Below, one piece after another: positions 34,424-44,236 of a DNA stretch of 64,000 bases (position 1 is its first letter; every line of letters starts with the position of its first letter). Where the stretch lies: the NCBI GenBank assembly GCA_963565915.1, contig OY751485.1:496001-560000 (forward strand), written 5' to 3'. The notes beneath the pieces were generated by a model. It had not been told where the DNA came from and did not search any database. It saw nothing but the letters and a program-made list of their open reading frames with translations. The position numbers and the translations under genes are program-made. The DNA comes from Entoloma clypeatum. Lineage: Eukaryota; Basidiomycota; Agaricomycetes; Agaricales; Entolomataceae.

Positions 34424-34732
34424 TGTTGAAACTTTTCCCATCATGTAGATTAGATTAGATTAGATTACATCACGTGACCTTTACATATCTTCATTACATA
34501 CTTGTTTGGTTGGTACAAACAGTAGTACAGTATATAAGACCAGGAAACTGTCAATATCAACAAGTTGTCTCTTGACTCTTAACCAGCTCCATCGCTCTTA
34601 CCAGCCTCAACCGCTCTCACCAGCCCTACCCCTCCAAACCATGTAAGTGATCATAGCGGTATCGTAGAGCACTTCCACTGTAGCTATGTTGCTCAGTACA
34701 CCTGTGGCTAGCGCCCAGGTGGAACTTCAACA
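34424..34732 (+). repeat. Copia-1 3' LTR
   Basis: 309 bp, nearly identical to the 5' LTR, preceded by the seven-G polypurine tract at 34417-34423. Confidence 0.95.
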
Positions 34733-34737
34733 ACCCG

Positions 34738-35140
34738 GAGTAGGTGTCTATGGTAACTGCTGCGGCGTGAGTCAGAGTATCTAAGTATAGTCCAATAAGT
34801 AACACGATGTCAAGGATGTGTGAGAGTAACCATCTAGATATGGTAACAATGACCATACTGTAGTGAGTAAGCGGAGGCCAGGGCCTGAATGATGTAAAAG
34901 TGAATAGTAAGCATGAAACCAATAGATAAGATGAAACTGGCCATTAATCAGATAAGGCCTCTATGTCTTGTCCGAGCGATCAATGCCATGGATAGCGAAT
35001 CCATAACATGTAGTGAGTCAGACTGGGAATCAAAGGTTGCGAAAGTAGACATTAGACATAGTAAGTTCGTAAGAGGGCGCCAAGTCAGGCCGATAAGTAA
35101 AAGATATGATGTGGTCCTTATACCGTAGAGTCCGTAACAC
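34738..35140 (-). repeat. Gypsy-A2 right LTR, outer part
   Basis: Continuation of 28495-28948 after the Copia insertion, ending GTCCGTAACA. Its last about 100 bp (from AAAGTAGACATTAGACATAG) also occur at 56567-56628. A 71-codon open frame here is not conserved enough to call. Confidence 0.7.
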
Positions 35141-36504
35141 CATCAGATATCAAGGTTGGTGAAGTATTGAGCATTCTGGAGTTTGTTGACTAGTTTGGAG
35201 ATGAGTGGAAGAGGGTACTTGTTTTTGATAGTCTTGGAATTGAGTGATTGATAATCCTGAATGAGTTGGAGGGAACCGTCCTTCTTCTTGTTGAAAAAGA
35301 CTGGAGAGGCCATCTGAGATTTTGAAGGTCGGATCTGACCAGTGGCCAGATTTTCTTCCAAGAATGCATCGAGTTCCTTCTGTTCCTTCAGAGCGAGCGG
35401 ATACACCTTGCAACCTGTTGGAGTTGTGTCGGGGATCAGCTCAATGGCATGGTCCCATACGTGTTCCTCTGGCAGATTGTCGAAGGAGGTCTTGGAAAAT
35501 ACATCTTCAAAATCATGTAAGTGATTAGGTACAGAATCGCAAAAAGACTTGGGTTTCTGATTTTGGAGGAACACCTCTGATAGGTGTTGTGAGGTAGTTG
35601 ATGATGCTCAGATGAATTCTAATGTCGGAGGTAGGGCTCTGATGAAGAGGCGATCTCCCTCTTTGAACTCATCTTCCTCCTCCGCATCGTCTTCCAATGG
35701 CTCATGCGATGATTGTTCTTTGTCCTCGCTTACTTCTTCCACCCAAGGGCCTCGCGGGGCTTCCTCCGCTAGTCCAGCATCTGGCGTCGGACCCATCTGA
35801 CAAGTGCGGATGCGTGCCTGCTCGAATTTCTGGACCTTCCGCTCCTGAATGGCCTCCTGATGACAAGTCCGACAGCAAGCGGGACAGCGACTCATTCTCA
35901 CCTCCCCAGAGGTCCAATCTACCTCGGGATTGTGCTCCTTGAGCCACGTGAATCCAAGTACAATATCCTGCTTTCCCAGTCCAGTTACAGCAAACTGGTT
36001 CCGCTCTGTGTGATCCTGATATCGGAGTATAACGTCCAGGACCTCCGATATTGCTCCAGCGTCGTTCGGAGTACCGTCAACATTGTAGACAGGGATTGCA
36101 CGTTGTAGCCTTCAGGTACTGAGTCAATGTTCTCTACCAGGGAGCAGTCAATGAAGGAGCCAGTCGCTCCGCTATCGAGGAGAGCCTTTTGTGAAAGGGT
36201 ATCCTTGGTGTCCATTGTCTCCAGAACAACATCTAGTTCAATAGTGTTGTAAATCCTCTTGTTTGTCTTCCACTTGCTCCGACACTCCAGCGATGTCGGA
36301 GGTAGACGCCACTGCATCTTTAGCAGCTAGTTGGTCCATCATGTACTCCTCCTGTTCGTCCAACGTCATGAATTGGACATTGAATCGGAGCAGACACTCA
36401 TGACTGAAATGACCAGTTTTACCACATCTGAAGCATACATTGGTGTTCTTACCCCTGACGCGAGAGGCATTGATATCCATTGCATTGGGGTCGTGGACGG
36501 TTGG
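35141..36504 (-). pseudogene. Gypsy-C gag zinc knuckle, protease and RT N-terminus
   Basis: Reading leftwards: gag C-terminus with one CCHC knuckle (CFRCGKTGHFSHEC) in 36504-36238, protease ALLDSGATGSFIDC (36317-35985), an acidic linker (35947-35608, EEEDEFKEGDRLF), then RT N-terminus (35574-35143: FDNLPEEHVWDHAIEL, FLEENLATGQIRPSKS, FFNKKKDGSLQLIQDY, YFTNLDI). The frame changes between these blocks. It stops where Gypsy-A2 inserted (35140/35141) and RT resumes at 22060. Confidence 0.85.
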
Positions 36505-36685
36505 TGTTATGGAGATTATCATAGGCTGAGGGCACACATGGTACTTATATGGCAGTGTGACATTATGTCACAGATCCTCTTTTTTGTTCACTCTCATGTA
36601 CCCTCAGTAGCACCATATATATTGGTCAAGCTCTGTTTGGTGCTAGGTGGACTGAAGAGGAGTTGTAACAGGTAAAATTGTTACA
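36505..36685 (+). repeat. Left 181-bp LTR of the hairpin element
   Basis: TG...CA, with a TATATATA box near 36618 and two internal inverted repeats (GTGACATTATGTCAC; GCTGAGGG paired with CCCTCAGTAGC). Confidence 0.85.
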
Positions 36686-36710
36686 TTTTTTTGAGCCAAC
36701 TATTATATGA

Positions 36711-37838
36711 GCAACAGCTTTCGGACAACCAAGCCTATCAAAAACTTTAAAGCTTATTTTGTCGCGAGGAGCTGATTCTTGTGCACCCCTTCAAGATAAC
36801 CTCAAGAACTCAAGATATACAGTATCACAAGAGGTGGCGAGAACTAAAAGTCTCGCCACAGGAAGTCGTGACGTGGCACACGAAAACGCGCCGCGTCGTG
36901 CTTCAAACCCTGTTCTCGGACAGTCTAGTGACTGTTCGAGAGTGTCGACGCGTGTCCCACGCGACCACGAGCCGAGAACGCAAGCTCTCGGGCTCCAGAA
37001 CCATTCACGAGAAAAGTTGGGTGGTCAACCCAACTTCGGTACCACGCAACCGTGGATGCCGAAAACATATGCCGAGGTAATTCGGCCACTGGCAGACCGG
37101 CCAGTGTCAGAAATATTCCCGAGGGTAGACCTCGGGAAAGTGTCAGTTGTCGAAGAAGAGATGTGGAAAAAAAGCCCACGTATACAGCAATGCCTCTATG
37201 AGGAATCGCGAGAGATGGCTGTTGGAGCCTTCTCGTCACCTGGAAAACCCGGCTCCGATGAAGACGACAGATTCGAGAAAGCATTCACGAAGACACTTCG
37301 TGTCCTCATTGACATGCAGCCCTCTTCTCAAGGGAATAGGAAATATCGTGGAGTTGAAACCACGATACGAAATAAAAAATCGGAGGGGGGAGAGTCACCC
37401 CTGCTCCAGTCCCTTCCAAATGACAGGGAAGCCAGTCGTCGTGTCAATACCACGACAACAAATGTAGAAAGAATGGGCGAGAAGCCTCGCCCAGCACAGC
37501 AGGAATATTGTGGAATAACTACCACGATGAAAACACAAGTTGTGGGCAAGAAATCGCACCCACTTGTATTTGAGAATCGTGGTACGAAAACCACGAACAA
37601 ATCGGAGGGGGGAGAGTTACCCCTGCTCCATCTTGTCTCAAATGACAATGACGAGTGTTGTGGTATGTACACCACGACAACAATTGTAGATACCATGGGT
37701 GAGAAGCCTCGCCCAGCACAACAGGAGCATCGTGGTATAGAACCCATGACGAAGCCGAAGGTGAAGAAAACCACGACAAAAGCAGACCGCTCATCGTGGT
37801 GGAGGTCGGCCTGGATACCGACACTACAAGGCCCGTGA
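36711..37838 (+). CDS. Unrecognised ORF within the hairpin element
   Basis: Open from 36711 to a stop at 37836-37838. The first ATG is at 37056, giving 260 codons (MPKTYAEVIRPLADRP...). No known domain is recognised. The second half is repetitive, with segments such as KKSEGGESPLLQS, KSEGGELPLLHL and GEKPRPAQQE twice, encoded by the hairpin-forming DNA. It may be a gag-like protein, a decayed cargo gene or only a by-product of structured RNA. The lack of an ATG for the first 115 codons argues against a simple gene. Confidence 0.35.
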   Translation, partial: ATAFGQPSLSKTLKLILSRGADSCAPLQDNLKNSRYTVSQEVARTKSLATGSRDVAHENAPRRASNPVLGQSSDCSRVSTRVPRDHEPRTQALGLQNHSREKLGGQPNFGTTQPWMPKTYAEVIRPLADRPVSEIFPRVDLGKVSVVEEEMWKKSPRIQQCLYEESREMAVGAFSSPGKPGSDEDDRFEKAFTKTLRVLIDMQPSSQGNRKYRGVETTIRNKKSEGGESPLLQSLPNDREASRRVNTTTTNVERMGEKPRPAQQEYCGITTTMKTQVVGKKSHPLVFENRGTKTTNKSEGGELPLLHLVSNDNDECCGMYTTTTIVDTMGEKPRPAQQEHRGIEPMTKPKVKKTTTKADRSSWWRSAWIPTLQGP

Positions 37839-39735
37839 CCTGCACCTCTTTGCCGCCACTCCTCGTTCGGGAGTAGTTGGCATCGAGAAGAACGACGACA
37901 GTCGTCATTCAGACCTGACAGGCACAACAGTGCATATCCTGTCAAGAACGAGGAGTATCCTCGTTCCCCCTCTCCCAACAACAGTGGTAAGGATGACCAC
38001 GACAAGACGAAAAAGACAACGGCGCAGACACCGTCGTCGTAGCAGAAGAAAGGAACCGGCGGGACGGCAGCAAGACGTCCCTGGAACAGCAGCGGATGTT
38101 CGTCGTGATGCCGAACCTGTGGTTCAAAAACCACAGACCAACGTCATTGGAAAACGACAGATCCAAAGGCAGGAGCACGCACTGTGTCCTGCCTGTGTGG
38201 AGATGGTAGAGAGCCTCGCCCGAGGCGAGGAATGGAGAAAGGTGATGGACGACTGATCGTCGTCAATCTAGTGAGTCGAAAGACCAGGCGGCGCCGCAGA
38301 CAGCGAGCGTCAGTCGTGGTTGACTTGCAGGAGATCTCCTGCAAGGAAGAGACGACGGCGTGAGTACCGGAGAGACTGCTTCTCCGGGCAAATGTGGTAG
38401 GACGACGAGAATCTCGTCGTCCGTAGAAGAAAACGGACGGAGAGAAACGAGGTGACGCACCTCGTCTTCAGCTCGTCTCCGAACGGCGTTGTCGTCCTCG
38501 GGCGGCAATGTGACCTAAAAGGACGACGTTGAAACGTCGTCCAGGAAGTGGGTCAGTATGCGACGGCAGATGGTGTTGCCGTCGAGTTGGGGAGATAGGC
38601 GACGGACCTTCGTCGCCAAACCCAAAAGGTGCTCTCCAGCACGTACCCATCGGCGCAGACTATCCTCGTCTGTGAAAGGTGAAAGGAAGCGACAAAGATC
38701 GTCGTTTCCCCGCGTCCACGCAGCCAGATGAAGTCGACGCCTCGTCTGGGGGTTCGGAGACCCAACGCGAAGCGTTGGTGTAGGCGAAAGGAAGAGCTGG
38801 AAGCGGTGACGAACTAATGCCATCGTTCATTCGGGATGGCGAGGTCGTTGGACCTGGTAGGATTTACGGGCGACGAAGCCTCGTCACCCCCAGTCGACAA
38901 GCGACGGAGTCGAGCGTTGCAGCTCGTCTCTGATTCGTTCGAACGAGGGAACTCGTTCGGTAGTTGTCGTGGAAATGGAGGTTGTGTTGATATGGTATGG
39001 AGAGTCTGTGCTCCATAGCAATGAGTCGAAGACGACGGCATGCATAGCTGTCGTCGAATCATGAAGGATACGGGCCACGAACCTTCCGTGGCCACACCAA
39101 ACGTGCGTTACAGCACGTATCTACCATGGCAGACGATCTCCGTCTGCCCTCGTAGTCCCCAGCTCGTCCAACGGCGAGTCTTGAAAAGACTCGGGGCTCG
39201 TCATCCCTGGCGTAGTGGGGTCGTTGAAGCGAACAGTAGGCAACGAAACGATTCGTCGCCCTCGGTCAAGAAGACTGGGACGAGCTGTACAGCTCCCCTC
39301 CGAAAGACAGGGGTACGGAACGAGTTCCCTCGTTCGGTCGTTGGCGTGAATGTAGGGTTGTGTTGGTGTGAGATGGATGACCTGTCATCCATAAAAACTA
39401 AGTCGAAACGACGGTGTATGCAGCCGTCGTGGAACCGAGGAGGAAACGGGCGACGAACCTTCGTCCCCGCGACCAAACGTGCTTGCCAGCACGTATACAG
39501 CACGGCAGACGACCCTCGTCTGCCCTCATCGATACGCCCTTCCGTGGTGTGTTGAACTGGAGTCGAGGTCGAAAGCAACGACGAAAGTCGTCGTTGCTGC
39601 GCGTCCATCGAGTCAGACGAGGACGGGCTCCTCGTCCTCGTGTTCAAAAGGCCGACGCCTGGCGTCGGCATAGGAGACAAGACGCACGGACGAGCAAACG
39701 CCCGTCGATGGTGGTGGAACGGTGTTGAGCACCGT
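36834..39735 (+). other. Array of more than 30 consecutive small hairpins
   Basis: Non-identical short inverted repeats follow one another every 30-80 bp. Examples (stem; loop positions): AGCAACGACGA with 3-nt loop (39574-39598); GGCAGACGA (39504-39524); GAACGAGGA (37946-37966); GGACGACGT (38521-38542); GCCGACGC (39651-39669); ACGAGGTG (38447-38465); CGAACGAG (38940-38959); GTGGCGAGA (36834-36859); AAGTTGGGT (37014-37036); CCCGAGG (37118-37136). The arms differ from hairpin to hairpin, so this is not a tandem repeat. Confidence 0.9.
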
Positions 39736-40443
39736 TAAGATGTTTATCGACCAACGATAAACCAATAAACGGACGCATCACGCATATCACGTGACACGTG
39801 ACGCGCGTCGAAAGTTCGCGAAGCCGCGCCCACTCGCGGCTCCTTCAGTTTCAACGAAGGAGTGCTAGCCCACCTTCGGAATTTGGGTACCAATGCAGCT
39901 ACTTATCGTGCATGTGCCTACCTTTTTTCCAATATTTTTTCGGACCAGTGTTCCACTCTTTTTTTTTAGAGGGGGGGGGAACTATACTCCACCCGGAACA
40001 AAATTTTGAAAGGGGGCAGTACTGGGGATATACCTATCCCAAGCGAGTGCAACCAGCTTCTACTCTAGCGAGCGAAGCAAGCTCAGTGAGCTCACCACAC
40101 ATAATTTTTCTCGAGCGATAGTCTTTTGCTCAAGTCATTTATGTAAATTGTTTCACTGTGGAACAAAATTGTGTGCATGTGTGGAAGTGTCCACTGAATT
40201 GGGACAGAAGGAATTCTGTCCTCCACACCCTTTTGTCTTCATGGTGAAATAACCCACCAATTGTATATTAATTTTCATGGTAGGATGTTACATCTACCAT
40301 TATGAATTGAAAGCCTTGAATATTCAGGGTTAATCAATGGGAGAAAGTGTTCTCTCATTTCATCAAAATTTTTTTTCTCTCTCTTCGTGCATATTTTTCC
40401 TTTTTTTTTATTAGATTGCTGGATACAATCTCAAAGGGGGGTA

Positions 40444-40624
40444 TGTTACAGAGATTATTATAGGCTGAGGGCACACATGGTACTTATATGGCAGTGTGAC
40501 ATTATGTCACAGATCCTCTTTTTTGTTCACTCTCATGTACCCTCAGTAGCACCATATATATTGGTCAAGCTCTGTTTGGTGCTAGGTTGACTGAAGAGGA
40601 GTTGTAACAGGTAAAACTGTTACA
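40444..40624 (+). repeat. Right 181-bp LTR of the hairpin element
   Basis: Pairs with 36505-36685; by eye they differ at a handful of positions. Confidence 0.85.
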
Positions 40625-41705
40625 GTCAGAGTCGGAGCAATGACTGTCGGAGGTGCACACGGAATATAGGGGATGAAAGGTCGGGGAAATACAGATCCTG
40701 CCGCTGCCTTCGGTGCAGTGCAGAAAGGGTTCGGGCATGTTGGAACTGTGGACTTGAAAGCTTTATTGGCAATTCGATTATCATTGTTGACTCGTGCGGC
40801 TGCATATCAGGCATCCGGGTTGTCATCCGCGGGTCGTCCGAAAGTTAGTGTCGCAATTTTGGATTGGATGTCGGATTGGAGGCCATGTCGGAACTTAAGT
40901 ACTATGTTCGTTTCTTCAGTGTACCCAGCCTTTTCGACATAATCCTTGAAGTCGTCAATGTAAGCCTCCACATCCCGACTACCTTGGTAATAGGCTTCTC
41001 CCTCAAGAATGAGCTGTGCATCTTGTTCTTCATTTTTCGGAGTGAAATCCGCGATGAACGCGGTTTGGAACTGCACCCAGGTCTGGTGACACGGAGCTCC
41101 GGTCCGACGCTCTTGTCGGATGATGCGGTTGGCGAAGTGCGCAGCACATCCACTCTTCATAAAGGAAAGCGCCCAATAGATCCTAGCATGATCATCTGCA
41201 AACTGTTCCGGAACCAGTCCCATATACAGTTCGCAAGAATTAACAAAAGTCCAACCAGTGGTACGTGCTCCGTCGAAGTCCGACGGAGTTGCAGGTTTGG
41301 CCCGACGCACACCTGGATTGGCAGGTGTGATCAGGGCTGGCTGGAAGGCCGGAAGTGGGGCCTCCGCTGGAGGGGGAATTGGGTTGGGGTTGGGAATGGG
41401 AACAGGTGGAATAGCGGCACGGATAAGTTGTTCGAGTTGAGCGGTAATGTTGGTGAGGGTCTGGCGGTGTTCCTGGAACTTGCATTCAAGCGCAGCAAGA
41501 CATTCAGGGTCATCCATTTCTACGTGCGATACGGAGTCACCAGTTACAGAGTGGTAGGCAGAATGGTGGGAAGAGGGATCGGAAGGGGTGTCAGATGTAC
41601 CGGAATCGGAGGAGGGCGGACTCAAGTCCGTGTCGTCAACTCCGAAGCACGGAATGGCTTCAACGGTACAATTTGTACCCAGTCTGTTTAGAGAGAACTT
41701 TCTAC
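40625..41705 (-). pseudogene. Gypsy-C gag, N-terminal part
   Basis: Minus-strand frame from near 41700 (NRLGTNCTVEAIP...) through an acidic/Ser-rich leader, coiled segment (ECKFQEHRQTLTNITAQLEQL), proline-rich linker and a retrotransposon Gag core (YWALSFMKSGCAAHFANRI, QTAFIADFTPKNEEQDAQL, YIDDFKDYVEKAGYTEE, FRHGLQSDIQSKIATL). A TGA follows DDNPDA near 40805; the frame then continues to the hairpin-element insertion at 40625. No convincing ATG start was seen. Confidence 0.85.
41694..41703 (-). promoter_or_regulatory. Gypsy-C primer-binding site, self-complementary type
   Basis: On the plus strand AGAACTTTCT, 2 nt inside the 5' LTR. Its reverse complement AGAAAGTTCT is at 41847-41856 in the LTR, 32 nt downstream (minus direction) of the TATATAG box at 41882-41888. 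Same geometry as Gypsy-A and family E. Confidence 0.7.
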
Positions 41706-42198
41706 TGTAAGGGCGACCTTAAGATCCAACAACTCTGAAGTGCTCCGAAGCGACTCCGACGTCGGACGACTTTCAAGGAAAATCCAAAGTTAAATTAGAC
41801 TCTACGAAGTACAATACGAGGCGTACCTTGCAAGGGAAATCCAAAGAGAAAGTTCTGAGGATTCCCTTGCAGGCTAGACAGCTATATAGACGACGAGAAT
41901 TGGAAATGAGGAGAGGAATGTTGAAATACGACAAAGATTGGAAGTAGGGATGGGAACGGAATATGTAAATCGGAAGCGTGCATGTGGTGGTATAAATCAT
42001 TGCTCCGACTTGCACTCCGACATGGAGGATGGGTTGGAAGTGTCGGAGGTCGGAGGTGTTGAAGGATAGATGGAAACGAAAGGAAACATAAAGTATAGTA
42101 ATATAAATAATAGGCATACCACAACGGTCGGAGGGTCGGAGGATGGGTCGGAGGTGTCGGAGGTGTCGGATTGAGGAAATTGGATGGTTGCCCTTACA
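41706..42198 (-). repeat. Gypsy-C 5' LTR (493 bp)
   Basis: Partner of 18951-19443, same length. TG...CA, TATA box on the minus strand at 41882-41888. Abuts the KDZ exon at 42199. Confidence 0.9.
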
Positions 42199-43532
42199 GC
42201 AGGATCCTGACCACAGGCAGCTCGCTTCAGCATTAGAAGACCGCGCCAGATGCGGACAACGCGGTGAAACTCAGGATAGCAGTGCTGTATAATTCTGCAA
42301 TGAATACCGGCCTCTTGACAGTTAATGGACACATACTAATGGTTTTTTAAGACCCAGGTTATCCATGAGGTGAAGGAGTGTCTGATAATAATCGTAAATG
42401 GAAACTTTGCCTTGTGATGACAGTTCATAATAGACATCAAGGCAGTCGAACGTGAAGACAGTTTGGGGACGATTGAATGTGGCAGGAAACCAGCCAGTGC
42501 GAAGGAGTTGAATCCGATTGGACGTGAAGCTGTTCGTCCCGCAGTCGCAGTAATCAACAGAGACATGGTGAAAGCCTGACAAATTGACGATGCAGAATTT
42601 GCGGGGCCCAGGCAAAGGCCACGGACATGAAGCTCCTCCGTGACCAAGTTGGAGGCGAAGCCCGAGAAATTGAAGTGTCCCTTTCTGGAAAAAGGAGCCA
42701 TTCCAACACTCAACACAACTCAAAATGGGAAAAAATAACAAGAAAACAGTCAACTTACCTCGACACGATGCAAGGGATGTATCCTATGACCATCAACCAA
42801 GCAACTCTGACAACGCAGGAGGCCCCCATCAAAACAATTCCTACACTTGTAGACACCATCTGCCTTCCCACAAGAATGACACCGAGTCTGGCCAAAGAAG
42901 TTCCTGAGCCCGTTGTGTCTTAAGAGTTTGTCGAGAGTGCCTTGGCAGAAATTCAACCATTTGTTAAGTTTTGTCTGAGCCCAACAAAATCAGTGTTGAT
43001 GATATGGAACAATGGATGGAGAGGACATACCGAAGTCATATTCTTTCTTTTTCTCTTCGGCTTCGCAGGCTTCTGTGGCTGGGGTGGTGGTGGTGGCAAA
43101 TCAGGATCAACATTATCTAGCGGTTGTGGTGGTGACAGATCATAATCGACGTCCCCTGGCAGTTGCGGTGAGTCCTCGGATTGCACAGATGGTGATGCCT
43201 GCACATCACAGTGTTCATCAATGTGACGTTGGTAGCCACATCGCTTGTGTTGGCTGCCAGTGGGCCTGAGAGTGCTGATGGAAACACGTGACCGATTAGA
43301 TGTGTCTGCAGTCTGCAACAGGAGTCTGAGTTGATGATGAGCCTGCTGCCTCAGCGGCCATCTGGGCATCGTTGGTGGCTCTGTGGGCGTTGTAGGCCGC
43401 CAATTCCCGTTGCATGATTGACTGTCTTGTGAAGATAAAAACTGGCTTCGCACGTGTCGGCAGTTCCTTAGGCATCGTACCAGTGAAAGTTCTTGACTCG
43501 GAGGCCTCTGACTCGGAATATGGGACTCCCAT
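42199..43532 (-). pseudogene. KDZ transposase gene, N-terminal exons with CxC2 domain
   Basis: First part of the KDZ gene that continues at 14289-18950. It starts at the ATG at 43532 (MGVPYSESEASES), followed by a charged leader ending KPKRKRKNMTS, intron 42975-43030, then TKLNKWLNFCQGTLDKLLRHNG and the cysteine cluster RCHSCGKADGVYKCRNCF...LRCQSCLVDGHRIHPLHRVE. Intron 42709-42758 is followed by CWNGSFF, GLRLQLGHGG, NLSGFHHVSVDYCDC, TGWFPATFNRPQTVFTFDCL, GKVSIYDYYQTLLHL and YPEFHRVVRIWRGLLMLKRA. It ends at GQDP, where Gypsy-C inserted. One frame change near 43320 and an uncertain junction near 42340 suggest decay. CxC2 is the cysteine cluster paired with KDZ transposases. Confidence 0.85.
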
Positions 43533-44236
43533 TATTTAAACAGCATGGGATATCTTGAGGTTAGGTGCATCATATAAATTTAATGAACCCTTTCCATGCA
43601 TCCAACACAAGGTTGTGATCATTGCGAGGACTTGTTGCAAAGATCCGATGTACTAACCAGATTCTTCTAGTAATTGTGCCTCATGGTTCAAGTACTCAAG
43701 GGTTTATTAAATTTAAACCCCTTTCAACAGGACCAGGCAAATTGTGAGGTTCATTGTGTGGCCGACGACTACTACTTACTACTTTCAGTCAATTGTAACC
43801 AATGCTTTACCAGCATCCATAAGTTTGGAAAAATAAATGTACTTATCTCAACAAGACTATCTCAAGTACATGCTAGTACTATTTTACTTACTCTGAGTTC
43901 TATTGAACTACACAGGTATGACACGATGATGTAGCTTCATTTAGCTTCATCACAATTGGTTGGATTTCCTTTTCCCAACTTGGATTACATGTGGGCTTTA
44001 CTTATTCTGAGTTGTACATGACATGAGGGTGCAACTTCAATTAGCTTCATTAGTTTTCCTACATGTGGGCCCTCGTGCAGTGATCTCAAATGCAACCCAA
44101 CACATGTGGAAATTTGACGGCATCCATGAAGAAATGGACACAAAGTTTTTATAACAAGCGAGACAAGAATCTAATTAATGCATAGGTACATACAGCCGAG
44201 ACAATAGCTTTATGTACAAATGAGACAAGAATCTAA
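43533..44236. other. Gene-free, AT-rich spacer
   Basis: Upstream flank of the KDZ gene. No ORF, repeat or RNA gene that I can support. A short approximate repeat (TAGCTTCATTAG-like) occurs near 43930 and 44045. Confidence 0.6.

Larger units (their letters stand above)
28949..34732 (+). mobile_element. Intact Copia-1 retrotransposon with perfect TSD
   Basis: Complete Ty1/Copia element of 5784 bp: LTRs of 310 and 309 bp, PBS at 29259-29270, one uninterrupted gag-pol frame (29621-34348), polypurine tract GGGGGGG at 34417-34423. The 5-bp duplications ACCCG at 28944-28948 and 34733-34737 are identical. By eye the two LTRs differ at only one indel and one base, so the insertion is recent and the element may be active. 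It sits inside the Gypsy-A2 LTR. Confidence 0.97.
22066..35140 (-). mobile_element. Gypsy-A2, inserted in Gypsy-C RT; partly deleted
   Basis: A second Gypsy-A copy on the minus strand. Its outer ends are TGTTATGC at 22066 and GTAACA at 35140, with near-matching duplications CCAGC (22061-22065) and CCATC (35141-35145). Removing it joins the RT halves FTNLDI and WGYNNVRI of Gypsy-C. Right to left: composite 5' LTR (28495-28948 plus 34738-35140, split by the intact Copia), PBS, ATG-less ORF, gag, protease, RT and start of RNase H (to 26140). The rest of pol is deleted up to the left LTR (22066-22377), the gap being filled by Copia DNA. Confidence 0.82.
36505..40624 (+). mobile_element. Non-autonomous LTR element with hairpin-rich body
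   Basis: Two 181-bp LTRs (36505-36685 and 40444-40624, TGTTA...TGTTACA), a G-run polypurine tract (AAAGGGGGG, about 40432-40440) before the right LTR and a 3.76-kb body with no RT, integrase or protease. Flanks GTTGG (36500-36504) and GTCAG (40625-40629) are the diverged target duplication: removing the element rejoins Gypsy-C gag as APTLTVHDPNAMD in frame. LTRs differ at several positions, so the insertion is old. No tRNA-type PBS was recognised after the left LTR. The body is the hairpin array described separately. Confidence 0.85.
18951..42198 (-). mobile_element. Gypsy-C chromovirus, split by nested insertions
   Basis: Ty3/Gypsy element on the minus strand: 5' LTR 41706-42198, gag 40625-41705 and 35985-36504, protease and RT N-terminus 35141-36317, RT-RNase H-integrase-chromodomain 19455-22060, 3' LTR 18951-19443. 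It was split by a small LTR element (36505-40624) in gag and by Gypsy-A2 (22066-35140) in RT. Its own target is a KDZ exon: flanks CCTGC/CCTCA (minus strand) are decayed duplications, and removing the element restores GQDPQGELAVECPAC in frame. TCCGA/TCGGA words are unusually dense throughout. Confidence 0.88.

Noticed and set aside
34913..35128. Small plus-strand gene
   Set aside because: Lies wholly in a Gypsy-A2 LTR and is not conserved as a frame in the related LTR at 56567-56628.
36505..36685. Hammerhead ribozyme (retrozyme) in the 181-bp LTR
   Set aside because: Looked for the CUGAUGA...GAAA core; not present.
36834..39735. CRISPR-like array
   Set aside because: Palindromic units are present, but no constant repeat or spacer pattern exists; every stem differs, and the genome is eukaryotic.
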